The notes: generated by a model from the letters alone, not told the origin. Shown: positions 48,987 through 58,258, counted from the first letter of the stretch. The stretch: DNA of 64,000 bases from Halieaceae bacterium UBA5085 (GCA_002414665.1 DIAF01000015.1:1-64000); one strand, 5' to 3'. Numbers and translations are program-made.

Positions 48987-50603
48987 TCACGTCGCTGCGA
49001 TGGGGCTGTCGGCGCTGTCCCCGGCCTCCGCAGCAAGGTGCGGATAGATCACCTCGGCGATATGCAGGATATGCTTGGCGGCGCCCTCGAACAGGGCCAC
49101 CACGTGCAGGCGGCGGGTCGCCTCCGGAGCTGCCAGCAGCCCGTTGCCAATCTGCTCCAGCAGCTCCGCCCGGCGCTGCCGCCGCAGGCGTTTGACGGTT
49201 TGCAGCTGTTCCCTCCGTCCCTCCAGGGTCAACTGTTTGAGCTCGCCGCTGCGCATGAGTGCGAGCAGCGCCTCCTGCAGGGACGGCGTCAGTGCAGCAT
49301 TGATGTCGGCCTGGGAGAATTCCGCAATCTCCAGAAAGAGATCGCGCAACTGCATGCATTCCTCGCGCGCCCAATTCAGGTTGAGAAACTGCTCTGAGAG
49401 CCCGTTGTTGAGGTGCTGGGCGCCGATGCGATTGCCGTAGTCAGCGATGGCCGCGAGCAGCACTCCGGTGTGGATGGTTTCTTCCGGTGCCGGCTCCCGG
49501 TCCGGGTCGATGATAATGCGCACCCGCGAAAGCAGCTGCTTGAACACGCGCTTGATTTCGGAGTGCATGGCATTCACGCCCATCGCGGGTAGTGCGAGTA
49601 CTGTGTCGTCGAGGTAGCGCAAGCGCTCCGAGCTCAGTTCGGGTTGCTTCACCCAGCGCTCCACCAGGCGGAGCAGCCGGTCAGCCAGCAGCCACATCAG
49701 CGCCAGCCCCAGCAGGTTGAACAGGGTATGGAACAGGGCCAGCCCGGTGCTGATATTGGTGCGCCCGTCGGCACCGCCGGAAAGCTGTTCGGATATCCAC
49801 CACAGGGGGCCGAGCAGGATCAGCGCAATCACCCCGGTGAACATTTTCTCGACCACATGCACCAGTGCCAGCCGGCGGGCGTTTGCTGTGGCGCCTATGC
49901 TGGCCAGCAGGCTGGTTGCCGTGGTGCCGATATTGGCGCCGATTACCAGGGAGGCGCCCAACAGGGGTGTAAGCACGCCGGTGACGGATGCGGTCAACAC
50001 AATGGCGAGGGCAGCGGAGGATGACTGGATAAGCGCCGTCAGCAGGGCGCCGAATACGACCCCGAGCACGATGCCCAACACACCCGAAGTGCCGAGGCGT
50101 TCGATCGGAATCCAGTCGGCTACATCGATAAAGGCGTCGCGCAGCATTCCCAGGCCGAGGAACAGCAGGCCGAAGCCCGCCAGCGCGATGCCGATATGCG
50201 CCGCTCGCCGGTTATCGCCAAACAGCTTGAGCAGCATGCCCACCCCGATCAGCGGCAGCGCAACCACCTCCACCTTGATGCGCAGGCCGATCAGGGCCAC
50301 GATCCACGCGGTCATGGTGGTGCCCACGTTGCTGCCGAAGACCACCCAGGCGGCCTGCTTCAGGCGCAGCATGCCGGCGTTGGTGAACCCCAGGGTGGCG
50401 ACGATCACCGCGCTGGAGGACTGCACCAGCGCGGTAATGCCAAATCCGGCGAGCGCAGCGCGCAGCCGCGTGCGGGTGGAGCGTTCGAGAAAGCCCTGCA
50501 GTGAGTTGCCGGCGGCGGCTTTCAGGCCATCGGTCATCATCGCCATGCCCAGCAGGAGCAGCCCCAGGCCACCGAGTGACAGGGTCAGGGTCATCCACGC
50601 CAT
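48987..50603 (-). CDS. Na+/phosphate cotransporter family protein
   Basis: This 538-residue protein has two repeats of the NptA/Na-Pi signature Q-S-S-S-A (V-Q-S-S-S-A-V-I-V and I-Q-S-S-S-A-A-L-A), each followed by a G-x-N-x-G-T-T motif. Eight or so transmembrane segments occupy residues 1-310, and a PhoU-like helical cytoplasmic domain occupies residues 340-535. It imports phosphate with sodium, though some family members handle other oxyanions. GGAGGAAG lies upstream of the ATG at 50603. It overlaps the thioesterase gene by 13 bases. Confidence 0.9.
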   Translation of the reverse strand: MAWMTLTLSLGGLGLLLLGMAMMTDGLKAAAGNSLQGFLERSTRTRLRAALAGFGITALVQSSSAVIVATLGFTNAGMLRLKQAAWVVFGSNVGTTMTAWIVALIGLRIKVEVVALPLIGVGMLLKLFGDNRRAAHIGIALAGFGLLFLGLGMLRDAFIDVADWIPIERLGTSGVLGIVLGVVFGALLTALIQSSSAALAIVLTASVTGVLTPLLGASLVIGANIGTTATSLLASIGATANARRLALVHVVEKMFTGVIALILLGPLWWISEQLSGGADGRTNISTGLALFHTLFNLLGLALMWLLADRLLRLVERWVKQPELSSERLRYLDDTVLALPAMGVNAMHSEIKRVFKQLLSRVRIIIDPDREPAPEETIHTGVLLAAIADYGNRIGAQHLNNGLSEQFLNLNWAREECMQLRDLFLEIAEFSQADINAALTPSLQEALLALMRSGELKQLTLEGRREQLQTVKRLRRQRRAELLEQIGNGLLAAPEATRRLHVVALFEGAAKHILHIAEVIYPHLAAEAGDSADSPIAAT

Positions 50604-51046
50604 GGCGCTTCCTCCGGTACCCCGGTTACCCGGGCGCGGAAATCGTCAGGCACGGGTACGACGCGGCGGGACTGGTAGTCGAAAAAGAGCAGCGTGGTGG
50701 CTACCCTGGCCACTTCCGCGCCGCTGTCGTTCTTGCTGATGCGGTACACGAACTGGAAACTTTTTTGCTCAACCTCGCGCGCGCCCAGTTGCACTCGCAG
50801 CCGGTCGCCGTAATCCGCCTCAGCCAGATACGCGGTTTCCGCGTGGGCCATGATCAGCCCGGCCTCTTCAAAGGCGATGGCCTGGCCGTGCCCGAGCTGG
50901 CGAATGAAACGCAGTTGCGCCTCCATGGCAATGGACAGCAGGCGGTCCGCGCCGAGGTGATTGGCGGCATTGACGTCGGTATAGAGTACGTCGTAGTGCG
51001 TTTCGAAAAGAAAGTGCTCGGGCAGGTCGATGGTTTTGCGCGGCAT
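50591..51046 (-). CDS. Acyl-CoA thioesterase, hot-dog fold
   Basis: This 151-residue hot-dog fold protein of the 4-hydroxybenzoyl-CoA thioesterase/YbgC type cuts CoA or ACP thioesters. Its pattern is T-H-Y-D-V-L-Y-T-D-V-N-A-A-N-H-L-G-A-D-R-L. The aspartate of Y-T-D-V-N-A-A-N-H matches the catalytic aspartate region of YbgC-like enzymes. There is no membrane segment. It overlaps the start of the Na/Pi gene by 13 bases, giving a two-gene transcript, and lies divergent from the aldehyde dehydrogenase operon. Confidence 0.85.
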   Translation of the reverse strand: MPRKTIDLPEHFLFETHYDVLYTDVNAANHLGADRLLSIAMEAQLRFIRQLGHGQAIAFEEAGLIMAHAETAYLAEADYGDRLRVQLGAREVEQKSFQFVYRISKNDSGAEVARVATTLLFFDYQSRRVVPVPDDFRARVTGVPEEAPWRG

Positions 51047-51238
51047 GGCCGGGTCCGTCCGGTTGCTGGTTTACCCGCGCAGTCTAGCGCTGGCGGGTGC
51101 AATTTGCATGAGCGACCGGCTGCTGCGGTGTGGGCGCCGGATGCCCGGGCTGCGCCCCTCGAGGACATAATCCTGAAACCCGGTCTATTGGGCAGATTAG
51201 GCCGCAATATCATCCATGTTTATCGCAATTTTCTCCCT

Positions 51239-51266
51239 TTGACACATCGCCCGCGCGGCGTAGTCT
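51239..51266 (+). promoter_or_regulatory. Candidate promoter of the valine-type operon
   Basis: TTGACA (51239-51244) is a perfect -35 hexamer, followed 16 bases later by TAGTCT (51261-51266), a poor -10. It lies 78 bases before the start of the aldehyde dehydrogenase gene. It is weak support only. Confidence 0.35.
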
Positions 51267-51343
51267 GCTCGGCTACTATAAGAGTTCCGGTAGCAGGTCG
51301 TGGCTGGAACCCAATCATCACGTGTACGACAGGAGTACGCCCC

Positions 51344-52762
51344 ATGGCGACAGCAGAACACAATCAGGATCCGAATCCGGTGCAGCAGGAAATTGCGGAG
51401 ATGATGGCGCGTGCCCGCGCAGCGCAGGCGGCCATCGAACACTACACCCAGGAGCAGGTGGACGAGCTGATTACCGCCATGGTGTGGTCGGTGGCGCGTG
51501 AAGGCGTGTCGGAGAAAATTGCCCGCTTTACCGTCGAGGAAACACAACTCGGCAATTACGACGGCAAGTTTCTCAAGATCCACCGCAAAACGCGCGCGAC
51601 CCTGATGGACATCATCAACGACAAGTCCGTGGGCGTGATCGAAGAGGACCCGGTTCGCAACATCATCAAGATCGCCAAGCCGGTCGGGGTCATCGGTGCC
51701 CTGTCACCCTCCACGAACCCGGAGGCCACGCCGGTGATCAAGGCCATTTCCGCGGTGAAGGGGCGCAATGCCATCATCATCGCGCCGCACCCGCGGGCCA
51801 AACTGACCAACAAGATGATCTGCGACTACATGCGCGAGGCGATTGTTGCCATGGGTGCGCCGGCGGACCTGGTGCAGAGCATCGATGTTCCCTCACTGGA
51901 CAAGACCAACGAGTTGATGCGCCAGTGCGACCGCATTCTGGCCACCGGCGGTGAAGCGATGGTATCGGCGGCCTATTCCTCCGGCACCCCCGCGCTGGGC
52001 GTGGGGGTAGGCAATGCGGTGATTACAGTCGACGACAGTGCCGACCTGGACGAAGCGGCGGAAAAGATCCGTATCTCCAAGACGCTGGATCTGGCTGCCT
52101 CCTGCTCCTCGGACAACTCCGTGCTGGTGTTTGAATCCATCTACGACGAGTTTCTCGAGAAGCTCAAGCACGAGGGCGGTTACGTCATCGAAGGTGAGGA
52201 CAAGGCCCGGCTGCAGAGCGTGATCTGGCAGGATGGGCACCTGAACGCTGCGATCGTCGCCCAGCATGCCACGACCATCGCCGGGCGCGCGGGTATCGAC
52301 CTGCCCGAGGGCAAGCAGTTCCTCATTGTGCCCGAAGTGGGTGCCGGCCCCGACTACCCCTTCTCGGGCGAGAAGCTGACGGTGACCATGGCACTGTACA
52401 AGGTGCGCGACATCGACGAAGCCATCGAGCTGACCAACCGTATTCAGGCCTACCAGGGCCAGGGCCACAGCTGTGGCATCTACTCCAACAACGATGACAA
52501 CATCCTGAAACTGGCGATGGCCACGCGCACCTCGCGGGTGATGGTGAACCAGCCCCAGGCAGCCTCCAATAGCGGCAACCTGTGGAACGGCATGCGCCAG
52601 ACCTTTTCGCTGGGCTGTGGCTCCTGGGGCGGCAACAGCATCAACCACAACATCACCTGGCGCGACCTCATCAATGAGACCTGGGTATCCAAACCGCTGG
52701 CGCAAACCAAGGTCATCCCGCCCGACGAGGAGCTGTTCGGCAAAGTCATGAATCGCTTCTGA
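51344..52762 (+). CDS. Acylating aldehyde dehydrogenase, EutE/SauS type
   Basis: This is a 472-residue CoA-acylating aldehyde dehydrogenase. The nucleophile cysteine is C254 in A-A-S-C-S-S-D-N-S. P-V-G-V-I-G-A-L-S-P-S-T-N-P and G-V-G-V-G-N-A-V-I are nucleotide-binding and core elements of the EutE/AdhE-N/SauS group, which turns aldehydes plus CoA into acyl-CoA with NAD(P)H formation. It lacks the general base glutamate of ordinary non-acylating aldehyde dehydrogenases. The ATG at 51344 has AGGAG upstream. It is 12 bases before the acyl-CoA dehydrogenase gene, as the first gene of a valine-type operon where a methylmalonate-semialdehyde dehydrogenase would be expected. The substrate is not known. 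Confidence 0.85.
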   Translation: MATAEHNQDPNPVQQEIAEMMARARAAQAAIEHYTQEQVDELITAMVWSVAREGVSEKIARFTVEETQLGNYDGKFLKIHRKTRATLMDIINDKSVGVIEEDPVRNIIKIAKPVGVIGALSPSTNPEATPVIKAISAVKGRNAIIIAPHPRAKLTNKMICDYMREAIVAMGAPADLVQSIDVPSLDKTNELMRQCDRILATGGEAMVSAAYSSGTPALGVGVGNAVITVDDSADLDEAAEKIRISKTLDLAASCSSDNSVLVFESIYDEFLEKLKHEGGYVIEGEDKARLQSVIWQDGHLNAAIVAQHATTIAGRAGIDLPEGKQFLIVPEVGAGPDYPFSGEKLTVTMALYKVRDIDEAIELTNRIQAYQGQGHSCGIYSNNDDNILKLAMATRTSRVMVNQPQAASNSGNLWNGMRQTFSLGCGSWGGNSINHNITWRDLINETWVSKPLAQTKVIPPDEELFGKVMNRF

Positions 52763-52774
52763 GGAGGGCTGGCC

Positions 52775-53935
52775 ATGGATTTTTCCATCTCAGAGGAGCA
52801 GCAGGCGTTTATCGACAGTGCCCGTGCATTTTCCGACGGTGTGTTGGCACCCAATGCGGCGCAGTGGGACGAGGAGTCCTTCTTTCCGAAAGACGCCCTA
52901 CGCCAGGCCGGTGAACTCGGCTTCATGGGCATGTACACGCCGGAAAGTGCCGGTGGGCTGGGCATGGGCCGGCTGGACGCGAGCCTGATCGTGGAGGAAC
53001 TGGCGCGCGGTTGCACCACGACGGCGGCGTTCCTGACCATCCACAACATGGCGACCAGCATGATCGGCAACTTTTGCAACGATGCCGTCATCGAAGCATG
53101 GTGCCCCGCGCTGGTCAGTGGGGAGAAACTCGCCTCTTATTGCCTGACAGAGCCCGGTGCGGGCTCCGACGCCGCCTCGCTGCGCACCTCGGCGCGACGT
53201 GAGGGTGACGACTATGTGATCAACGGCAGCAAGGTGTTCATTTCCGGTGCCGGTGAGACCGATGTGCTGGTGGTCATGCTGCGTACCAGCGACGACGGCG
53301 CGCGCGGTATCACCGCGCTGCTGGTGCCGGCGGACGCCGAGGGTGTCAGCTACGGCAAGAAAGAAGCGAAGATGGGCTGGAACGCCCAGCCGACACGCAT
53401 GGTGACCTTCGATAACGTGCGAGTGCCGGTGGCGAACCGGCTCGGTGCTGAGGGGCAGGGTTTCTCCATCGCCATGATGGGACTGGACGGTGGACGTATC
53501 AACATCGCCACCTGCAGTGTGGGCACAGCCCAACAGGCGCTGGAAGAGGCCACCGCCTACGTGCAGGAGCGGCGCCAGTTCGACACGGCTATCGCCGACT
53601 TTCAGCACACCCAGTTCAAACTCGCCGACATGCTCACGGAACTGGTGGCGGCGCGGCAGATGGTGCGGCTCGCCGCGAGCAAGCTGGACCACAAGGATCC
53701 ACAGGCCACCACCTATTGCGCCATGGCCAAACGCTTTGCGACCGATGTGGGTTTCCAGGTCTGCAACGATGCCCTGCAACTGTTCGGCGGCTATGGCTAT
53801 ATCCGCGAATACCCGATGGAGCGCCATGTGCGTGACACCCGGGTACACCAGATACTCGAAGGTACCAACGAAATCATGCGCGTGATCGTGGCGCGCAAAC
53901 TGTTAATGGAAGGCGCACTGGAGGTGATCAAATGA
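52775..53935 (+). CDS. Acyl-CoA dehydrogenase, isobutyryl-CoA type
   Basis: This is a 386-residue FAD-dependent acyl-CoA dehydrogenase that introduces a double bond between alpha and beta carbons of short or branched acyl-CoAs. The FAD-binding C-L-T-E-P-G-A-G-S-D-A-A-S-L and W-I/F-I-S-G-A-G-type segments are present. So are the C-terminal signature L-F-G-G-Y-G-Y-I-R-E-Y-P-M-E-R-H-V-R-D and the catalytic glutamate in I-L-E-G-T-N-E-I-M-R. Among paralogues, its position with HIBCH- and MmsB-type genes points to isobutyryl-CoA, the second step of valine breakdown. It overlaps the next crotonase gene by 4 bases. Confidence 0.9.
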   Translation: MDFSISEEQQAFIDSARAFSDGVLAPNAAQWDEESFFPKDALRQAGELGFMGMYTPESAGGLGMGRLDASLIVEELARGCTTTAAFLTIHNMATSMIGNFCNDAVIEAWCPALVSGEKLASYCLTEPGAGSDAASLRTSARREGDDYVINGSKVFISGAGETDVLVVMLRTSDDGARGITALLVPADAEGVSYGKKEAKMGWNAQPTRMVTFDNVRVPVANRLGAEGQGFSIAMMGLDGGRINIATCSVGTAQQALEEATAYVQERRQFDTAIADFQHTQFKLADMLTELVAARQMVRLAASKLDHKDPQATTYCAMAKRFATDVGFQVCNDALQLFGGYGYIREYPMERHVRDTRVHQILEGTNEIMRVIVARKLLMEGALEVIK

Positions 53936-54720
53936 GCCTGAGCACATCGGACAAATTGAAGGTCGAGATTCGCGGCCACACCGCATTGGTAACGATCGAC
54001 AACCCCGCAGCCAATACCTGGGACACCGAGAGCCTGCCCGCGCTGCGCGATCTGGTTGCTGCGCTGAACAGCAATCTGGATATCTACGCGCTGGTATTGA
54101 CCGGCGCCGGCAGCAAGTTCTTCTCGGCCGGCGCGGACCTGAAATTGTTTGCCGACGGCGACCCGGAGACGGCGGAGCGCATGACACGCTTTTTCGGCGA
54201 GGCCTTCGAAGCGCTGGCGGACTTCCGCGGTGTTTCCATTGCCGCGGTCAACGGGTTTGCCATGGGTGGTGGTCTGGAAGTCGCGCTGGCCTGCGACCTG
54301 CGCGTTGTCGAAGAACAGGCGCAGCTTGCGCTGCCTGAGGCGCGGGTCGGTCTGCTGCCTTGTGCCGGCGGCACACAGCGGCTGGCCTGGCTGGCCGGGG
54401 AAGGCTGGGCCAAGCGGATGATTCTGTGCGGCGAGCGCATCAATGCGGCCACCGCGGAGCGCATTGGCCTGGCAGAGGAGGTGGTTGGCACTGGCGAGGC
54501 GCTGGAGCGTGCACTCGCCCTGGCAGAGCAGGTGGGCGAGCAAAGCCCCAGCTCGATAGGGCGCTGCAAGCAGCTGATCCACTCTGCCCGCGACAAGGCG
54601 ATCGGCGATGGTCTGGCGGCAGAGCGCGCGTTGTTCGTCGAGCTGTTCTCCACCGAAGACCAGCGCGAGGGTGTGAATGCGTTTCTCGAGAAGCGCAAGC
54701 CCGAATGGAAAAACCGCTAA
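53932..54720 (+). CDS. Enoyl-CoA hydratase
   Basis: This 262-residue crotonase keeps both hydratase glutamates, in G-G-G-L-E-V-A-L-A-C-D and L-A-L-P-E-A-R-V-G. The oxyanion-hole segment F-S-A-G-A-D-L and the C-A-G-G-T-Q-R-L signature are also present. It would hydrate methacrylyl-CoA in the valine pathway, or another enoyl-CoA. It starts with ATGA overlapping the stop of the acyl-CoA dehydrogenase, and the next gene starts 10 bases after its stop, which supports coupled translation. Confidence 0.9.
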   Translation: MSLSTSDKLKVEIRGHTALVTIDNPAANTWDTESLPALRDLVAALNSNLDIYALVLTGAGSKFFSAGADLKLFADGDPETAERMTRFFGEAFEALADFRGVSIAAVNGFAMGGGLEVALACDLRVVEEQAQLALPEARVGLLPCAGGTQRLAWLAGEGWAKRMILCGERINAATAERIGLAEEVVGTGEALERALALAEQVGEQSPSSIGRCKQLIHSARDKAIGDGLAAERALFVELFSTEDQREGVNAFLEKRKPEWKNR

Positions 54721-54730
54721 GGATTCAATC

Positions 54731-55843
54731 ATGTCAGATGCCCCTGTCATTGTTGAGCTTGTCGCCTGTGCCGAGCGCCAGCTTGGCCGGCTCACGCTCA
54801 ACGTGCCGAAAACCCTCAATTCACTGACCCTGCCGATGGTCGACACGCTGCAGCAACAGCTGGATGCGTGGCGCGATGACCCGGAGATCGGCGCCATCCT
54901 CATCGACGGTAGCGGTGAAAAGGCTTTCTGCGCCGGCGGTGATGTGCAGGCTCTGCACCGCTCTGCAACCGCCACGCCCGGTGGGCCCTGCGAGGAAGCG
55001 GAGGCCTTCTTCGCCCGCGAATATCGCATGAACTACACCCTGCACACCTACCCCAAGCCGATTATCTGCTGGGGCCACGGGATCGTGATGGGCGGCGGTC
55101 TCGGTGTGATGGCGGGCTGTTCGCACCGCGTGGTGACGGAAGCCACCCGCATCGCCATGCCGGAAATCACCATAGCGCTGTTCCCGGATGTGGGGGGAAG
55201 CTGGTTTCTCAATCACATGCCCGGCAAGTCGGGGCAATTCCTTGCCCTCACCGGCGCCTCCATCAACGCCGCCGACGCCGTCTTTACCGGTCTCGCGGAC
55301 CGTTTTATCGCCAGCGAATACAAGGACACCGTGCTGGAGCAGTTGCGTCGCAGCGCCTGGCGTGAGGATTGCGGCGCCAATCACGCCCGCGTGCGCCACA
55401 TCCTGCGTCCCCTCACCGAGCAGAGTATCGGCAGCATGCCCGGTGGCCAGGTAGAGCCGCACCTGAGCCGGATCAATTCCCTCTGCGACGGCGACGACGT
55501 CCACCAGGTGGTGGATAACATTGTCAACCAGCAAACCTCCGACCAGTGGCTGTCCCGCGCGCGCGATGGCCTGGCGCACGGCTCGCCACTGGCGGCGCTG
55601 TGGATCAGTCGCCAGCTGCAAGCCACGCGGCACTGCTCCCTGCGTGAGGTGTTTCAGGCGGAAGTGCAGCTGGCCACCAATGTGGTGCGCTATCCCGAGT
55701 TCGCTGAAGGCGTGCGCGCACTGCTGCTGGACAAGGATCGCAACCCGGCCTGGGCCTACAAAAGCACCCGCGAAGTACCGGAGGCGCTGCTCGATGGCTT
55801 CTTCACGGCGCCCTGGCCGAACAACCCGCTGGCCGACCTCTAA
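54731..55843 (+). CDS. 3-hydroxyisobutyryl-CoA hydrolase-like protein
   Basis: This is a 370-residue crotonase-family hydrolase. Signatures that separate HIBCH from hydratases are F-C-A-G-G-D-V-Q-A-L, V-M-G-G-G-L-G-V, A-M-P-E-I-T-I-A-L-F-P-D-V-G-G (catalytic glutamate and aspartate), and an extra C-terminal helical region. It removes CoA from 3-hydroxyisobutyryl-CoA, giving the free acid needed by MmsB. The ATG at 54731 lies 10 bases after the enoyl-CoA hydratase gene. Confidence 0.92.
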   Translation: MSDAPVIVELVACAERQLGRLTLNVPKTLNSLTLPMVDTLQQQLDAWRDDPEIGAILIDGSGEKAFCAGGDVQALHRSATATPGGPCEEAEAFFAREYRMNYTLHTYPKPIICWGHGIVMGGGLGVMAGCSHRVVTEATRIAMPEITIALFPDVGGSWFLNHMPGKSGQFLALTGASINAADAVFTGLADRFIASEYKDTVLEQLRRSAWREDCGANHARVRHILRPLTEQSIGSMPGGQVEPHLSRINSLCDGDDVHQVVDNIVNQQTSDQWLSRARDGLAHGSPLAALWISRQLQATRHCSLREVFQAEVQLATNVVRYPEFAEGVRALLLDKDRNPAWAYKSTREVPEALLDGFFTAPWPNNPLADL

Positions 55844-55863
55844 ACCGCACAGGAGACCTCACA

Positions 55864-56754
55864 ATGGCGCAAGTTGGATTTATCGGCCTTGGCAACATGG
55901 GTGGCCCGATGGCCGCCAACCTGATTCGAGCCGGCCATAGCGTAACCGTCTTTGACCTGTCGCAGGCCGCCTGTCAGCAGTTGGCGGACGCCGGGGCACA
56001 GGTCGCTGCCTCCGCCGGTGAGGCAGTGGCAGGTGCCGAGTATGTCATCTCCATGCTGCCCGCCGGCAAGCATGTGGCCAGTGTCTACCTGGGCGATGAT
56101 GGCCTGCTGGCTCGCCTGGGGCCGGAGACGACCGTGCTGGATTGCAGCACAATCGACGCCGCGACATCACGGGAAGTGGGCAAGGCGGCAGCGGCCCTGG
56201 GTATCGGTTTTATGGATGCGCCGGTATCCGGCGGTGTTGCTGCCGCTGCTGCAGGCACCCTGGCCTTCATGTGTGGCGGCGAGGCGGCGACCTTCGAGAA
56301 GGCGCGGGTCATTCTGGCTGGCATGGGCAAGAACATTTTCCACGCCGGCCCTGCAGGCGCCGGGCAGGTGGCCAAAGGCTGCAACAACATGCTGCTTGCT
56401 ATCCACATGATCGGTACCTGCGAGGCCCTGGAAATGGGTGTGCGCAACGGGCTGGATCCTGCGGTGCTATCGGAAATCATGCTCGCCAGCTCGGGCCGCA
56501 ACTGGTCGCTGGAGGTGTACAACCCCTATCCCGGCGTCATGGAAAAAGCGCCGGCCAGCAACGGCTACAAGCCCGGCTTCATGGTCGACCTGATGGCCAA
56601 GGACCTTGGTCTGGCCATGGATATCGCCAGCCAGAGTGGCGTCGACAATCGCATGGGCCAGCTGGCGCGCGAGCTTTACACACGCCTGCAGGATGCGGGA
56701 ATGGGGCAGCAGGATTTCTCCAGCGTGCTCACCTTGCTGGCCCCCAAAGACTGA
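55864..56754 (+). CDS. mmsB: 3-hydroxyisobutyrate dehydrogenase
   Basis: This 296-residue NAD-dependent dehydrogenase oxidises 3-hydroxyisobutyrate to methylmalonate semialdehyde. The N-terminus G-F-I-G-L-G-N-M-G-G-P-M-A is the Rossmann loop and family signature. The catalytic lysine lies in G-A-G-Q-V-A-K-G-C-N-N, and D-A-P-V-S-G-G-V is the substrate-binding segment. It ends the valine operon, 20 bases after the hydrolase. Methylmalonate semialdehyde would then need an acylating dehydrogenase such as the first gene of the operon. Confidence 0.95.
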   Translation: MAQVGFIGLGNMGGPMAANLIRAGHSVTVFDLSQAACQQLADAGAQVAASAGEAVAGAEYVISMLPAGKHVASVYLGDDGLLARLGPETTVLDCSTIDAATSREVGKAAAALGIGFMDAPVSGGVAAAAAGTLAFMCGGEAATFEKARVILAGMGKNIFHAGPAGAGQVAKGCNNMLLAIHMIGTCEALEMGVRNGLDPAVLSEIMLASSGRNWSLEVYNPYPGVMEKAPASNGYKPGFMVDLMAKDLGLAMDIASQSGVDNRMGQLARELYTRLQDAGMGQQDFSSVLTLLAPKD

Positions 56755-56771
56755 AGTACCGCGCTCGGCCG

Positions 56772-56786
56772 GGCCTGACTCAGGCC
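56772..56786. terminator. Hairpin between the convergent mmsB and amidohydrolase genes
   Basis: GGCCTG-ACT-CAGGCC gives a 6-bp GC-rich stem with a 3-base loop, overlapping the amidohydrolase stop codon and lying 18 bases after the mmsB stop. It could serve both strands. No T-run is seen, so it is a modest candidate. Confidence 0.4.
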
Positions 56787-58258
56787 TCGCCGTTCTGCCA
56801 GCGCATCAGGTTGAGGAACTCACGACGGTTTTTCGGCCCATAGGTGCGAAAGTGGGGGTCCGGTGCGCTGCGGCTGGCTTCCCGGCGCTGTGCGACGGTA
56901 TCCAGGCTGAAGTGCGGCATGAGGTCGGTCACGTACTGCCCGTAGGGCTTCAGCGCATTGAGCCCGAACACCTTGGCTCGCAGCTCGGCGGTCATTTTCG
57001 GGTAGCCATACATGGCTTGCAGCTTCTCGGCAATCTGGAAGGTGCGAAACGCCTGGATCTGGTCCTGCGGCGACCCGTACCAGATGGAGTCGGTCCCCCA
57101 GAGGACGTTGTCCTCGCCGACGTAGGTGAGGAGCTTGCCCAGCGTGTGCGCCGCGCTGTCGGGGTCGCGCATCAGGTAGCGCCAGGTGCTGCCCATCTCT
57201 GCATACACATTGCTGTTGGGCGCAATGCCGTTGGCGCGCAGTGAGGTGACCAGTGCGTCAACGCCGTCTTCACGATTCGGGTCGTAGGGCCCCTCTGCGC
57301 TGCCCGCAACATAGCCGGAGTGATAGACCAGAAAACTCATATCGGGATAGCGCCTGGCGACCCTGCCGATATCCGCGCAGGTCGAATGCTCATAGGACTC
57401 TTTGCCGAAAGGCAGGCCCTTGTGGATGGCGACGATCTTCACGCCCAGTTTGCGCGCCTTCTCCAGAAACGGGATACCGGTGTCTTCGTCATCCAGCCAG
57501 AAGCCTCTGCCATCTGGTCCCCACTGTGTGTAGGTCTTCCAGGCCGCGACACCCCAGTGCTCGGCGAGTTCATCCATGGCATCGAGGTCGCCCTCCTGAT
57601 TGGGGTTGACCCGGCCGTGCAGCAGCAGGCGGTGGGTGCCCTGCATCTGTTCCACGATTTCTGCGGTGGCGGCCGCTTCCTCTATGGTCAGCGGCTCAGC
57701 ATCGGACCGTGAGGGTACGAAGGAGAGCACCATCAGGTCGGTATCCGAGTCGATGAAAACGTCCTGCACAAACTGTTCGGCATTGAAGCAGTCCAGGTAG
57801 GCGCGCCCCGGCCCTTCTGCTGCGGGGCAGCTGGCGTTGGGCAGGCCGCTCAGGGGGCGAGCTCCGGCAGGCAGTTTTGCGGTCCAGGCACCGGTGGGGT
57901 TAACGAAGTGGCCCTGCACGTCAAAGATGAACTCGTTGCCACCCACCTGGGCGGCGGCCAGTTGCTGGTCCCATTGCGCATCGGGTTCCAGTTCGAAATA
58001 GCCACCGCGTTCGCCGAGGCTGGCATAGGCCCGGTTGAAGGCGAGCAGGGTGGTGGCGGCGCCGCAGGCGCTGGTCAGGAAGGCGCGCCGGCGCAGGCCG
58101 GAATGCCGCGCGCTCTCATCAGCTGTGCTGAGCGCCAGGCGATTGGCATGGTGGTGTATCGCGTCCAGCGGGATGGGCATGAATTCGCCGTTGGATGTTG
58201 TGTCGAGTTTTACCGGCAGGCGGATACCATCCGGGTCCTGTGGGGTGCGCGGGGCCAT
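56780..58258 (-). CDS. Tat-exported metal-dependent amidohydrolase, TIM-barrel type
   Basis: This is a 492-residue amidohydrolase-2-like protein. The twin-arginine signal H-S-G-L-R-R-R-A-F-L-T-S-A-C-G lies at about residues 52-66, after an unusual ~50-residue leader. A TIM-barrel domain follows, containing D-V-Q-G-H-F-V (metal H), H-G-R-V-N-P, A-I-H-K-G-L-P, L-V-Y-H-S-G-Y (metal H) and the late G-T-D-S-I-W-Y (aspartate). Related enzymes act as decarboxylases or hydrolases on aromatic acids. The ATG at 58258 has GGAG just upstream. It is the last gene of a three-gene minus-strand run (AEC transporter, crotonase, this). The substrate is unknown. Confidence 0.82.
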   Translation of the reverse strand: MAPRTPQDPDGIRLPVKLDTTSNGEFMPIPLDAIHHHANRLALSTADESARHSGLRRRAFLTSACGAATTLLAFNRAYASLGERGGYFELEPDAQWDQQLAAAQVGGNEFIFDVQGHFVNPTGAWTAKLPAGARPLSGLPNASCPAAEGPGRAYLDCFNAEQFVQDVFIDSDTDLMVLSFVPSRSDAEPLTIEEAAATAEIVEQMQGTHRLLLHGRVNPNQEGDLDAMDELAEHWGVAAWKTYTQWGPDGRGFWLDDEDTGIPFLEKARKLGVKIVAIHKGLPFGKESYEHSTCADIGRVARRYPDMSFLVYHSGYVAGSAEGPYDPNREDGVDALVTSLRANGIAPNSNVYAEMGSTWRYLMRDPDSAAHTLGKLLTYVGEDNVLWGTDSIWYGSPQDQIQAFRTFQIAEKLQAMYGYPKMTAELRAKVFGLNALKPYGQYVTDLMPHFSLDTVAQRREASRSAPDPHFRTYGPKNRREFLNLMRWQNGEA

